Positions 1 through 7,490 of a stretch of 64,000 bases of DNA are shown piece by piece; within the stretch, counting starts at the first letter, position 1, and every line of letters begins with the position of its first letter. The DNA is from CAVZAB01 sp963773155. Its GTDB lineage: Bacteria > Pseudomonadota > Alphaproteobacteria > Rhizobiales > Beijerinckiaceae. The notes beneath the pieces were generated by a model. It did no database searches and was not told the origin of the DNA. It worked only from the letters and a program-made list of their open reading frames with translations. The DNA lies in contig CAVZAB010000022.1 of the NCBI GenBank assembly GCA_963773155.1, positions 102,961 to 166,960 on the forward strand. Direction: 5' to 3'. Position numbers and translations under genes: made by a program.

Positions 1-27
1 CGCCGCGGGGTCGGCGGGCCGGCGGGC

Positions 28-873
28 GTGCCGATGCAGGCTGAACAGGTCCGTGCAGCACTCGGCGAACTGCGGCGGGCGGCACTAGCCGCCGGCGCGC
101 TCGCCCTGCCCTACTTCCGCCGCGGCGGCGCCACCAGCGCCCGGATCGCAACCAAGGCGGGCGGATCACCGGTCACCGAAGCCGACCATGTCGTTGACCG
201 CTTCCTCGCCGAACGGCTGCAGACAAGCTTTCCGCAGGCTGGTTGGCTCTCCGAGGAAAGCCTTGATGGTCCTGAAAGATTGACCCGCCCAAGGGTCCTG
301 ATCGTCGATCCGATCGACGGCACGCGCGGCTTTATCGAAGGCGACTGCCGCTGGACGATCTGTGTGGCGCTGGCAATCGACGGCCGTCCCGTCGCCGGCG
401 TCGTGCATACGCCAGCGCTGGGCGAAACCTATGCGGCGGGCCATGGCGTCGGCGCCTTCCTCAACGAGAGCCGGCTGCAGCCGCGGCCGCGGAGCGCCGA
501 GGCGGCCTTGCGCGTTGCCGGTCCGAAGCTGCTTGTCGAGGCGATACGGCGACAGGGCCTGCCGGTGCAGCGGGAAACGGCTGGCCCCTCCCTCGCCTAC
601 CGATTCGCCCAGATGGCGGCCGGCCGGGTCGATGCCAGCATGGCTGCGGTCAATTCGCACGATTGGGATCTTGCCGCCGTCGATATCGTCGTTCACGAGG
701 CCGGCGGCCTGCTCAGCGGGCTCGATTTCAACGCGCTGATCTACAATCGGCCACTCCCCCGCCATGGTATTCTGATCGCCGCGCCGGCCGATCTGCACGG
801 GCGACTTATCGAGGCAATGGCGCCGCCGGGCAGACCCAGTGCGGCCGCTTCGTCGCACCGCCCCGGCGCCTGA
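28..873 (+). CDS. Inositol monophosphatase/CysQ-family phosphatase
   Basis: Mg-dependent phosphatase of the inositol monophosphatase superfamily, probably a 3'(2'),5'-bisphosphate nucleotidase (CysQ type) acting in the cytoplasm on PAP, or an inositol/histidinol phosphatase. Metal-binding motifs are visible: S-E-E near residues 75-77, DPIDGT at 94-99, and WDLAAVDI at 213-220 followed by HEAGG. The length of about 281 aa is normal. The start shown is GTG at 28; an in-frame ATG at 34 is an alternative, and the frame is open to the window edge, so the real start could lie upstream. It precedes the DUF4170-acyltransferase-waaA-lpxK group, an order I recall from Rhizobiales. The substrate is not decided by sequence. 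Confidence 0.85.
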   Translation: MPMQAEQVRAALGELRRAALAAGALALPYFRRGGATSARIATKAGGSPVTEADHVVDRFLAERLQTSFPQAGWLSEESLDGPERLTRPRVLIVDPIDGTRGFIEGDCRWTICVALAIDGRPVAGVVHTPALGETYAAGHGVGAFLNESRLQPRPRSAEAALRVAGPKLLVEAIRRQGLPVQRETAGPSLAYRFAQMAAGRVDASMAAVNSHDWDLAAVDIVVHEAGGLLSGLDFNALIYNRPLPRHGILIAAPADLHGRLIEAMAPPGRPSAAASSHRPGA

Positions 874-936
874 ACTTGCAACGCCGCACGCGAGACCGTA
901 ACAACGTCGGCACAGGAAGCGTAGGGGCGAGGCACT

Positions 937-1204
937 ATGGCATCAACCGCACTTGCCGAGGCAAAGAAGCAACTTCTGCATCTGGTCTTCGGTGGCGAAC
1001 TCAATCTCGCTGGACGGCATGCGCTTCCGCGATCTGTCGAAACTCGACCTTGTCGGAATCTACCCGGATTACGCCAGCGCCGCGGCGGCCTGGAAGGCCA
1101 AGGCTCAGGCAAGCGTCGACAACGCCCACATGCGCTATTTTGTCGTTCACCTGCACCGGCTGTTCGATCCCGGCGGCAAGCCGCGTCCGCTGCATGGCGA
1201 TTGA
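937..1204 (+). CDS. DUF4170 family protein, interrupted by a one-base frameshift
   Basis: Small conserved alphaproteobacterial protein of unknown function. It starts at ATG 937 (MASTALAEAKKQLLHLVFGGEL) and continues, after a frame change near 1000-1006, as ISLDGMRFRDLSKLDLVGIY... to the TGA at 1202-1204. Dropping one base in the run around 1003 joins the halves into one protein of about 88 aa with the usual DUF4170 layout (VFGGEL, then a FRDL segment, then WKAKAQ and MRYFVVHLHRL). The stop overlaps the ATG of the acyltransferase by one base (TGATG), which suggests translational coupling. The break is most likely a sequencing indel. Confidence 0.75.
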
Positions 1205-1923
1205 TGCTCAAGAAGCTCTCCCATTCGCGGCCGTTCCAGGAAACGCTGGGCTTCCTCGCGGCCAGCTATTTGCAATTCGTCCATGCGACGACCGACTATG
1301 TTCGCGAGCCCGAGGACATTGTCGCGATCTTCGAACGTAACTGGCCGCCAATCGTTGCGATGTGGCATGGGCAACACATTATGGTGCCGTTCGGCACGCC
1401 GCCGGGGCGACCGGCGAGCGCCTTGATTTCCCGCCACGGCGATGCCGAAATCAATGCCGTGGTCTTGCGCCGACTCGGTGTCGAAGGCATCCGCGGTTCG
1501 GGCGGCAGCGGCGAAAAAATCCTGCAGCGCGGCGGCGTCGCGGCGCTGCGGGGCATGACCCGGGCGCTTGAGGCCGGTAAGCTCGTCGCGCTGACCGCCG
1601 ACGTGCCGAAGACGGCCCGGGTAGCTGGCCGTGGCATTGTCACTTTGGCGAGGTTGTCGGGCCGGCCGATCTTTCCAGCCGCGGTGGTGACAGGGCGCCG
1701 CTTCGATTTCGATTCCTGGGACCGGGCAAGCCTTGCCAAGCCCTTTGGACGCGGCGCCATGGTCGTCGGCGAACCGATTCTGGTCGCCGAAGATGCCGAT
1801 GCGGGCGCCCTCGAGGCGGCACGGCGGGCGGTCGAGGGCGGCCTTGATGCCGTGCACGCGAGAGCCTATGCGCTGCTCGGTCAACGCGACCCGGGTGCCG
1901 ATATGAAACGCCGTCCGAAGTGA
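1204..1923 (+). CDS. DUF374-family lysophospholipid acyltransferase
   Basis: 239-aa member of the LPLAT/DUF374 family, membrane-associated acyltransferases linked to lipid A or phospholipid acylation. The MWHGQH box supplies the acyltransferase His; SRHGDAEI and GIRGSGGSGE follow; and LTADVPKTAR precedes a P-I-FPAAVV stretch typical of the family. I chose ATG 1204, which overlaps the upstream stop, rather than the longer open frame that begins inside the DUF4170 gene. Its own TGA overlaps the GTG of waaA by 4 bp (GTGA), so it sits in a lipid A operon with waaA and lpxK. The acyl donor and acceptor are not known from sequence. Confidence 0.85.
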   Translation: MLKKLSHSRPFQETLGFLAASYLQFVHATTDYVREPEDIVAIFERNWPPIVAMWHGQHIMVPFGTPPGRPASALISRHGDAEINAVVLRRLGVEGIRGSGGSGEKILQRGGVAALRGMTRALEAGKLVALTADVPKTARVAGRGIVTLARLSGRPIFPAAVVTGRRFDFDSWDRASLAKPFGRGAMVVGEPILVAEDADAGALEAARRAVEGGLDAVHARAYALLGQRDPGADMKRRPK

Positions 1924-3212
1924 ACGCGGGCGCCCCCCTGCTGGCGCTCTACCGCGGCTTGACCTGGGCGGCAACGCCAGCAAGCGGGCCATTCCTCGCA
2001 TGGCGGCGGGCGCACGGTAAGGAGGACCACGGCCGTTCGCAGGAACGGCAGGGGTTGACCGCGCAGCCGCGACCGCGCGGCCATCTCGTCTGGCTGCACG
2101 GAGCCAGTGTCGGCGAAGGCCTGGCCCTGCTGCCGCTTGTCGAGCAATTGATCCGGTGCGGCGCCAAGGTGGTGTTGACCACCGGGACTACCGCCTCGGC
2201 GCAAATTCTGCAGCAACGCTTGCCGCCCGGTAGCCTGCACCAATACGCGCCCCTCGACTCGCCTCGCTTCATGGCTCGATTTCTCAGCCATTGGCAGCCG
2301 AATCTGACGATACTCGCCGAATTTGAACTCTGGCCGAACCTGATTATCGAGACGAGCCGGCGGCACATTCCGCTGCTCATCGTCAACGCTCGGCTGTCAG
2401 AGCGCTCGCGCCACCGCTGGCGCTTGGTGCCCGGCCTTGCCGCGGCTCTGCTCGGCCGGATTGATCTTTGCCTCGCCCAGAGTTCGGATGATGGCGCCCG
2501 TTTCCTTGATCTCGGGGCACCGCATGTCCTCGTCACCGGCAATATGAAGTTTGATACTGCGCCACCACCGGCCAATCCTGCGGTGGTGGCCAAATTGACG
2601 GGAACGATCGGCCCCCGCCCGGTCTGGGTCGCAGCCTCGACCCATCCCGGCGAGGAAGACATCGTTGCTTGGGTGCATCGTCGGTTGAGCCCGCAGTTTC
2701 CCGGCCTTCTGACGATCATCGTCCCGCGGCACGCCCAGCGCGGCAGTGCGATCGAGGCCGGACTTGCTGCCCAGGGCTATGCAATCGCGCGGCGGGCGGC
2801 CGGCGCCGAGCTGTCCGGTCAGACTGAGATCTACATTGCCGACACGATGGGTGAAATCGGCCTGTTCTACCGTGTGAGCCGCTTGGTCTTCATGGGCAAG
2901 TCGCTCGTCGGCGGCGGCGGTCAGAATCCGATCGAGCCGGCCAAGCTCGGTTGCGCCATTCTTCACGGTGAGCTCACCGCGAATTTTGCCGACGTTTACG
3001 CGCTGCTCGATCGGGCCAAGGGCGCCGCGCTGACCGCCAACGCCGGTCTGCTCGCCGTCACGCTCGCCGGGCTACTATCCGATGGCGGCAAGCTGCGCGC
3101 CATGGCGCGGGCCGCGGCCGAAACCGTGCAAGCCCAGGCCGGGGCGACGCTTCGAATCATGCACGCCATCGAGCCCTATATTGTGCAATTGAAGATGGAG
3201 CGGCGGCAATGA
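1920..3212 (+). CDS. waaA: 3-deoxy-D-manno-octulosonic acid (Kdo) transferase
   Basis: Transfers Kdo from CMP-Kdo to the lipid A precursor at the inner membrane, building the inner core of lipopolysaccharide. 430 aa, normal for the family. The N-terminal GT30 domain has the GASVGE motif (61-66) and an AEFELWPN segment with the catalytic Glu; the C-terminal domain has VPRHAQR and GGGGQNPIEPA, the nucleotide-sugar site. The start is GTG 1920, overlapping the preceding stop. The number of Kdo residues added cannot be read from sequence. lpxK follows 22 bp downstream. Confidence 0.95.
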   Translation: MNAGAPLLALYRGLTWAATPASGPFLAWRRAHGKEDHGRSQERQGLTAQPRPRGHLVWLHGASVGEGLALLPLVEQLIRCGAKVVLTTGTTASAQILQQRLPPGSLHQYAPLDSPRFMARFLSHWQPNLTILAEFELWPNLIIETSRRHIPLLIVNARLSERSRHRWRLVPGLAAALLGRIDLCLAQSSDDGARFLDLGAPHVLVTGNMKFDTAPPPANPAVVAKLTGTIGPRPVWVAASTHPGEEDIVAWVHRRLSPQFPGLLTIIVPRHAQRGSAIEAGLAAQGYAIARRAAGAELSGQTEIYIADTMGEIGLFYRVSRLVFMGKSLVGGGGQNPIEPAKLGCAILHGELTANFADVYALLDRAKGAALTANAGLLAVTLAGLLSDGGKLRAMARAAAETVQAQAGATLRIMHAIEPYIVQLKMERRQ

Positions 3213-3234
3213 GCCTTGCGGACCGCGGTGAGCG

Positions 3235-4230
3235 ATGATGCAAGCGCCGGCCTTCTGGTGGCAAAGCCGCAATGCACTTGCTGGCCGTCTGCTCCACCCA
3301 CTCGGCCAGCTGTACGGGCACGTCACTGTCTGGCGGATGGCAGGCACCGGACAGCCGGCGCCGGTTCCCGTTATCTGCGTTGGCAATTTTGTCGTCGGCG
3401 GCGCGGGCAAGACGCCGACCGTACTCGCTTTGGCCCGATTGCTGCAGGCCCAGGGCGAGGCGGTATTCTTCCTCTCGCGCGGGCATGGCGGCACGTCGCG
3501 CCGGGAGCCTGTTCTCGTTGATGGCAACCGCCACCGCGCGGATCAAGTTGGCGACGAACCGCTGTTGCTGGCGCGTACCGCACCGACAATCGTGTGCCGT
3601 GATCGACTTGCCGGCGCGATGCGGGCGGCACGGCAGGGGGCAAGTGTCATCGTCATGGACGACGGGATGCAGAATCCGACGATCGCCAAAACGCTGGTTA
3701 TTGCTGTCGTCGACGGACGCGATGGCGTCGGCAACGGTCGCTGCTTTCCCGCAGGTCCGCTGCGAGCGCCGCTGGCCGATCAGCTGCCCTGGGCGGACGC
3801 TCTCATCGTGGTCGGCGAGATGCGCGGTGCACGGCCTGTCGCGGCATTCGCCCAGAGTGCCGGCAAACCCATTCTCAAGGCACGGCTGAAGGCTGAGCCT
3901 GAATCGGCGGCGCGGCTCGACGGCAAGCGCGTCTTCGGCTTTGCCGGCATCGGCCGGCCCGACAAGTTTTTCGAAACATTGGCTGCGACCGGCGCCGTCG
4001 TCACCGGCACCCGCGCTTTTCCCGACCATTATCCGTTCAACCCGGCTGATTGCCGTAGACTGCAGGCTGCCGCCAGCGAACGTCACGCCCTTCTAGTGAC
4101 CACCGAAAAGGATGCGGTCCGGCTGCCCAAGACGCTGAATTTCCTCGCGCTGCCGATTAGCCTTCATTTTGCCGACGAGCGGCAGGCTAGCCAGATGCTG
4201 CTAGCGGCGCTGGCAAAGTCGCGGCGCTAG
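3235..4230 (+). CDS. lpxK: Tetraacyldisaccharide 4'-kinase
   Basis: Phosphorylates the 4' position of the lipid A disaccharide, the sixth step of the Raetz pathway, at the inner membrane. 331 aa. Walker A lies in GNFVVGGAGKTPT (GGAGKT at 55-60); further motifs are FLSRGHGG, DDGMQNP, the acidic V-D-G-R segment and TEKDAVRLP near the C-terminus. The start is ATG 3235 (MMQAP, second ATG adjacent). It is the last forward gene of the lipid A group; its TAG and the TAG of the convergent DUF2093 gene share the palindromic CTAG at 4227-4230. Confidence 0.95.
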   Translation: MMQAPAFWWQSRNALAGRLLHPLGQLYGHVTVWRMAGTGQPAPVPVICVGNFVVGGAGKTPTVLALARLLQAQGEAVFFLSRGHGGTSRREPVLVDGNRHRADQVGDEPLLLARTAPTIVCRDRLAGAMRAARQGASVIVMDDGMQNPTIAKTLVIAVVDGRDGVGNGRCFPAGPLRAPLADQLPWADALIVVGEMRGARPVAAFAQSAGKPILKARLKAEPESAARLDGKRVFGFAGIGRPDKFFETLAATGAVVTGTRAFPDHYPFNPADCRRLQAAASERHALLVTTEKDAVRLPKTLNFLALPISLHFADERQASQMLLAALAKSRR

Positions 4231-4448
4231 GCATGGCGGTCGAGGCGCATGCGCCGCAGCTTTGCTTGCGGGCTGGCATAGGGCTCCTGCCGATCGACGT
4301 TCCAGTAGCGCAGGTCCTCGAGCGGTATTTGAACGCCGGTCAGCGCACAGCGCACGAAGGCGCCGGGCCGGATCACCCGGTATTCGCCGTCCAAATATTG
4401 CAATTCGGCTTCGCCGACGCTCAACGGCTGACGTTCAAAACGGTTCAT
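4227..4448 (-). CDS. DUF2093 domain-containing protein
   Basis: 73-aa conserved protein of unknown function, of the type found next to lpxK in Rhizobiales. It has no signal peptide or membrane segment. The core reads GEAELQYLDGEYRVI, then RPGAFVRCALTG and IPLEDLRYWNVDRQEPY. ATG 4448 is preferred over an adjacent upstream GTG at 4451. It converges on lpxK, with stop codons overlapping by four bases. Confidence 0.8.
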   Translation of the reverse strand: MNRFERQPLSVGEAELQYLDGEYRVIRPGAFVRCALTGVQIPLEDLRYWNVDRQEPYASPQAKLRRMRLDRHA

Positions 4449-4543
4449 CACAGCCCATATCCTGCCGGCGATTTAATACCGATCGTCCACCAATAGTCGA
4501 AACCCGGCCCGGCTCGCAAGCCTGTCGATCGGGTCTTCCGCTC

Positions 4544-5023
4544 TCAGATTCCACCGCTGCGGCGCTCATAAAAAAAGCCGCGCAGCAGGTCGGCCGCGTC
4601 GCTCGCGCGAATTCCGCCATAGATTTCCGGGACATGATGACAGGTCGGCAGATTAAAATAGCGGGGACCGTTATCGACGGCGCCGGCCTTGGGGTCGGCG
4701 GCGCCGTAATAGACCCGCCGCAGCCTTGCAAAACCGATCGCCGCCGCACACATCGCGCAAGGCTCGAGCGTGACATAGAGGTCGCAGCCGTTCAGCCGCT
4801 CGTTGCCGAGGCGGACCGCCGCTTGGCGGATAACCCGCATTTCGGCATGAGCGGTGGGATCATGGGTCGTGCGCATGGCATTGCCGGCGCGGGCGACAAC
4901 CTCGCCGGCCAGCACCAGACAGGCGCCGACCGGCACTTCGCCGCTCTGGCCGGCGCTGCGCGCCTCGTCAAGCGCGATCGCCATCGGATCGAGGCGCACG
5001 ACGGCGCCGGATTCAGGGTTCAT
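4544..5023 (-). CDS. tadA: tRNA-specific adenosine deaminase (wobble A34 to inosine)
   Basis: Zinc deaminase that converts A34 to inosine in tRNA-Arg(ACG). Counting from ATG 5023 the protein is 159 aa. The zinc/catalytic motif HAE is at 59-61 and PCAMC at 88-92, with the usual RLNGCDLYVTLEP lead-in and FF-(Y)ERR C-terminus. A longer frame with TTG at 5047 exists, but ATG 5023 is preceded by a purine-rich GGGGAAAGAAAG. Divergent from the pseudouridine synthase gene, with only 35 bp between starts. Confidence 0.92.
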   Translation of the reverse strand: MNPESGAVVRLDPMAIALDEARSAGQSGEVPVGACLVLAGEVVARAGNAMRTTHDPTAHAEMRVIRQAAVRLGNERLNGCDLYVTLEPCAMCAAAIGFARLRRVYYGAADPKAGAVDNGPRYFNLPTCHHVPEIYGGIRASDAADLLRGFFYERRSGGI

Positions 5024-5058
5024 CTTTCTTTCCCCTTGCGCCGGCAAACTGCTATCAG

Positions 5059-6870
5059 ATGCCTATGAAAAATTCCACCGATGCCGACCCGACTCGCCGA
5101 TCCCGGGTGCCGCGTCCGCCACACAAGGATCCCGGCAAGTCACCCGCGGCCGCGCAAGCCCAGACTGCGGCGCTGGAGACGAGGCAGGACCGGCAGCGCA
5201 TCGCCAAGGTGATAGCGCGCGCCGGACTTTGCTCGCGCCGCGACGCCGAGCAATGGATCAAGGCCGGGCGGGTTCGGGTGAACAATGTGACCTTGACCAG
5301 CCCGGCCCTCAATGTCGGCGCCGATGACGAGATCGTCGTCGACGGCAGCCCGCTCAGGGCAAAGACGCGAACGCGACTTTTTCTGTTCCACAAACCGCGC
5401 GGCTATGTGACGACGGCCAAGGACCCGCAGGGCCGTGCGACGATCTACGACTTGCTGCCGAGCGACTTGCCGAGACTCATCACGATCGGTCGACTGGACA
5501 TGAATACCGAAGGCCTGTTGCCGCTCACCAACGACGGCGGCCTGGCACGGCTTTTGGAACTGCCGGCGACGGGCTGGCTGCGCCGCTACCGGGTGCGCGC
5601 GCATGGCGAGATCGGGCCGGCGCAATTGGCGGAACTGGCCAATGGCATCACGGTCGACGGCATCAATTACGGGCCGATCGAGGCGACACTCGACCGGATT
5701 CAAGGCGCCAATGTCTGGCTCACCATGGGACTTCGGGAAGGTAAGAACCGCGAGGTCAAACGCCTCCTCGAACATTTCGGTCTTGCGGTCAACCGCCTGA
5801 TCCGGGTGTCGTTTGGCCCATTCCGGCTGGCCGAACTCGGCGCCGGTTCGCTTGCTGAAATCAAGACCAGGATCCTCAAGGATCAATTGGGCGACGAACT
5901 TGCCCGCAAGGCCGGGCTCGATTTCGATGCGCCGATCGAAAATGAACCGCCCGCCGCGGCGGTGCCATCGCGGGATCGGTGGCCGCGCGATCCACACTCT
6001 GAGAAACCGGCGCGCTTTGGTGCCAGTCCGGGACCGCGGTCAGCGGGCAACGAGCCCGACCCGGGTGCGACCGACAAGCGCCGAGATCGACCGGAAAAAG
6101 GCAAACGCAAGCATATTTCCGTGTTGCGGGCCGAGCGCCGGGCGGCGCTGAAGCCGGAACGGATCCGAATCGAGCGCACCGCGACCGCCGACCGCAGTGG
6201 CCGCAAGATCAGCGTCGAACGCCTCGTCGCGGCAGGACCCGACCGCCCCAAGGCCAACAGGACGCCGCAGCAAAAACGTCCGAATGCACCCCGGCGTCAT
6301 GGCGCCGGTGCCCGTGACGCCGCGGTCGGTACACGAACTCAGCCGCGCGCTGCCACTCGCTCGGCAGAGCGCCCGTGGACGGACAAGGCTCCGCCGACCC
6401 GCCGGCCGCCGGGCGACGCCAACCGACCCGCCGAGCGACCTTGGGCGCACCAAGGCCCCCCGAATAAGCGGGCGAAGCGGGCTAGACAGCCAGACCCTGA
6501 AGCGCGCAGCGCTAGTCCGGGGGGAGGCCAGCTGCCGGGCGACGCCAACCGATCCGCCGAGCGACCTTGGGCGCTCCAGGGCCCCCCGAATAAGCGGGCG
6601 AGGCGGGATGGACAGCGAGATTTCGAGGCCGGCAGCGCCAGACCGAAGGGACGCCGGCTACCGCGCGACGCCAAGCGGCCCGGCGAGCGATCGCGGGAAA
6701 AAAGCCTGACACGCCCTGCGAAGTCCGGATCCGAAGTCGGCGGTAAGGGTGGTCGATCGACCGAGCGCTCGCGGGCGGATAAGCGGCCAGGGAGTGAAAG
6801 GAGCGGACCGGCGGGCCGGTCCAAGTACCGCGGCGACAAGCCGCCAGGACCCCGCCGCGGCCCACGCTAG
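5059..6870 (+). CDS. RluB/RsuA-family rRNA pseudouridine synthase with a long basic repeat tail
   Basis: Isomerises uridine to pseudouridine in rRNA (RluB group by similarity). An S4 RNA-binding domain lies at about residues 45-95 (RIAKVIARAGLCSRRDAE), then the catalytic domain with GRLDMNTEGLL at 144-154 (Asp147 catalytic) and the LREGKNREVKRLLEHFG motif. The enzyme core ends near residue 285. The remaining roughly 315 residues are a low-complexity Arg/Pro/Lys/Gly tail with imperfect 42-aa repeats, much longer than a typical RsuA-family protein (about 230-300 aa). The start is ATG 5059. rsmD follows 5 bp after the stop, so both are probably one rRNA modification operon. Confidence 0.9.
   Translation: MPMKNSTDADPTRRSRVPRPPHKDPGKSPAAAQAQTAALETRQDRQRIAKVIARAGLCSRRDAEQWIKAGRVRVNNVTLTSPALNVGADDEIVVDGSPLRAKTRTRLFLFHKPRGYVTTAKDPQGRATIYDLLPSDLPRLITIGRLDMNTEGLLPLTNDGGLARLLELPATGWLRRYRVRAHGEIGPAQLAELANGITVDGINYGPIEATLDRIQGANVWLTMGLREGKNREVKRLLEHFGLAVNRLIRVSFGPFRLAELGAGSLAEIKTRILKDQLGDELARKAGLDFDAPIENEPPAAAVPSRDRWPRDPHSEKPARFGASPGPRSAGNEPDPGATDKRRDRPEKGKRKHISVLRAERRAALKPERIRIERTATADRSGRKISVERLVAAGPDRPKANRTPQQKRPNAPRRHGAGARDAAVGTRTQPRAATRSAERPWTDKAPPTRRPPGDANRPAERPWAHQGPPNKRAKRARQPDPEARSASPGGGQLPGDANRSAERPWALQGPPNKRARRDGQRDFEAGSARPKGRRLPRDAKRPGERSREKSLTRPAKSGSEVGGKGGRSTERSRADKRPGSERSGPAGRSKYRGDKPPGPRRGPR
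6411..6697 (+). repeat. 126-bp tandem repeat in the tail of the pseudouridine synthase gene
   Basis: Copies begin at about 6411, 6537 and 6663, exactly 126 bp (42 codons) apart. The first two are nearly identical over about 70 bp (GGGCGACGCCAACCGA...GAGCGACCTTGGGCG); the third is degenerate. A diverged partial copy precedes them near 6357. They encode AERPWAHQGPPNKRA-like units, so the repeat is in frame and presumably translated. Confidence 0.85.
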
Positions 6871-6875
6871 CGCCT

Positions 6876-7490
6876 ATGCGAATTGTGGCTGGAAAGCTGA
6901 AGGGGCACGCCTTGCAAGGCCCGAGCGGCAAGGCGATACGGCCGACTTCGGACCGACTGCGCGAGACCATCTTCAATATTCTCGCACATGCCTATGGCGA
7001 CCCGGTGCAGAACGCCGCCGTTATTGATGTCTTCGCCGGAACCGGCGCGATCGGCATAGAGGCCCTGTCGCGTGGCGCACAAAACGTGCTGTTTGTCGAT
7101 GACGGGGCCGAGGCCGGCATGTTGTTGCACGAGAACATCAGTACGCTCGGTCTTGTCGGCTTGGCGCGCATTATCAAACGCGATGCACGGCGGCTCGGAA
7201 AAGCGCCGGCGGGGGCGCAATATTCGCTCGCCTTCCTCGATCCGCCCTACGGCAAGGCATTGGCGGAGCCAGCCCTTGCTGCATTGCTCGAGGGCGGCTG
7301 GCTCGCCCGCGGTGGGTTGGTCGTCGTCGAGGAAGCGGCAACTCACGTGCTGGCGCTACCACTCGGTCTGCGTCTCCGTGAGACCCGCCGCTACGGCGAC
7401 ACACAATTGACGATTGCTTCGGTTGAAACAAACGGCGCTCAGCGACGACCGAATAGCCGCTCTATATCGGCCAGCTTCAGCTCGACATAA
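6876..7490 (+). CDS. rsmD: 16S rRNA (guanine(966)-N(2))-methyltransferase
   Basis: SAM-dependent enzyme that methylates G966 of 16S rRNA. 204 aa, slightly longer than the usual 185-190. The N-terminus MRIVAGKLKG and RPTSDRLRETIFN are family hallmarks. The SAM motif is DVFAGTGAIG at 51-60, and the catalytic DPPYG is at 122-126. The last 17 codons run antisense over the 3' end of mutL (52-bp convergent overlap). Cotranscription with the upstream pseudouridine synthase is likely. Confidence 0.93.
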   Translation: MRIVAGKLKGHALQGPSGKAIRPTSDRLRETIFNILAHAYGDPVQNAAVIDVFAGTGAIGIEALSRGAQNVLFVDDGAEAGMLLHENISTLGLVGLARIIKRDARRLGKAPAGAQYSLAFLDPPYGKALAEPALAALLEGGWLARGGLVVVEEAATHVLALPLGLRLRETRRYGDTQLTIASVETNGAQRRPNSRSISASFSST

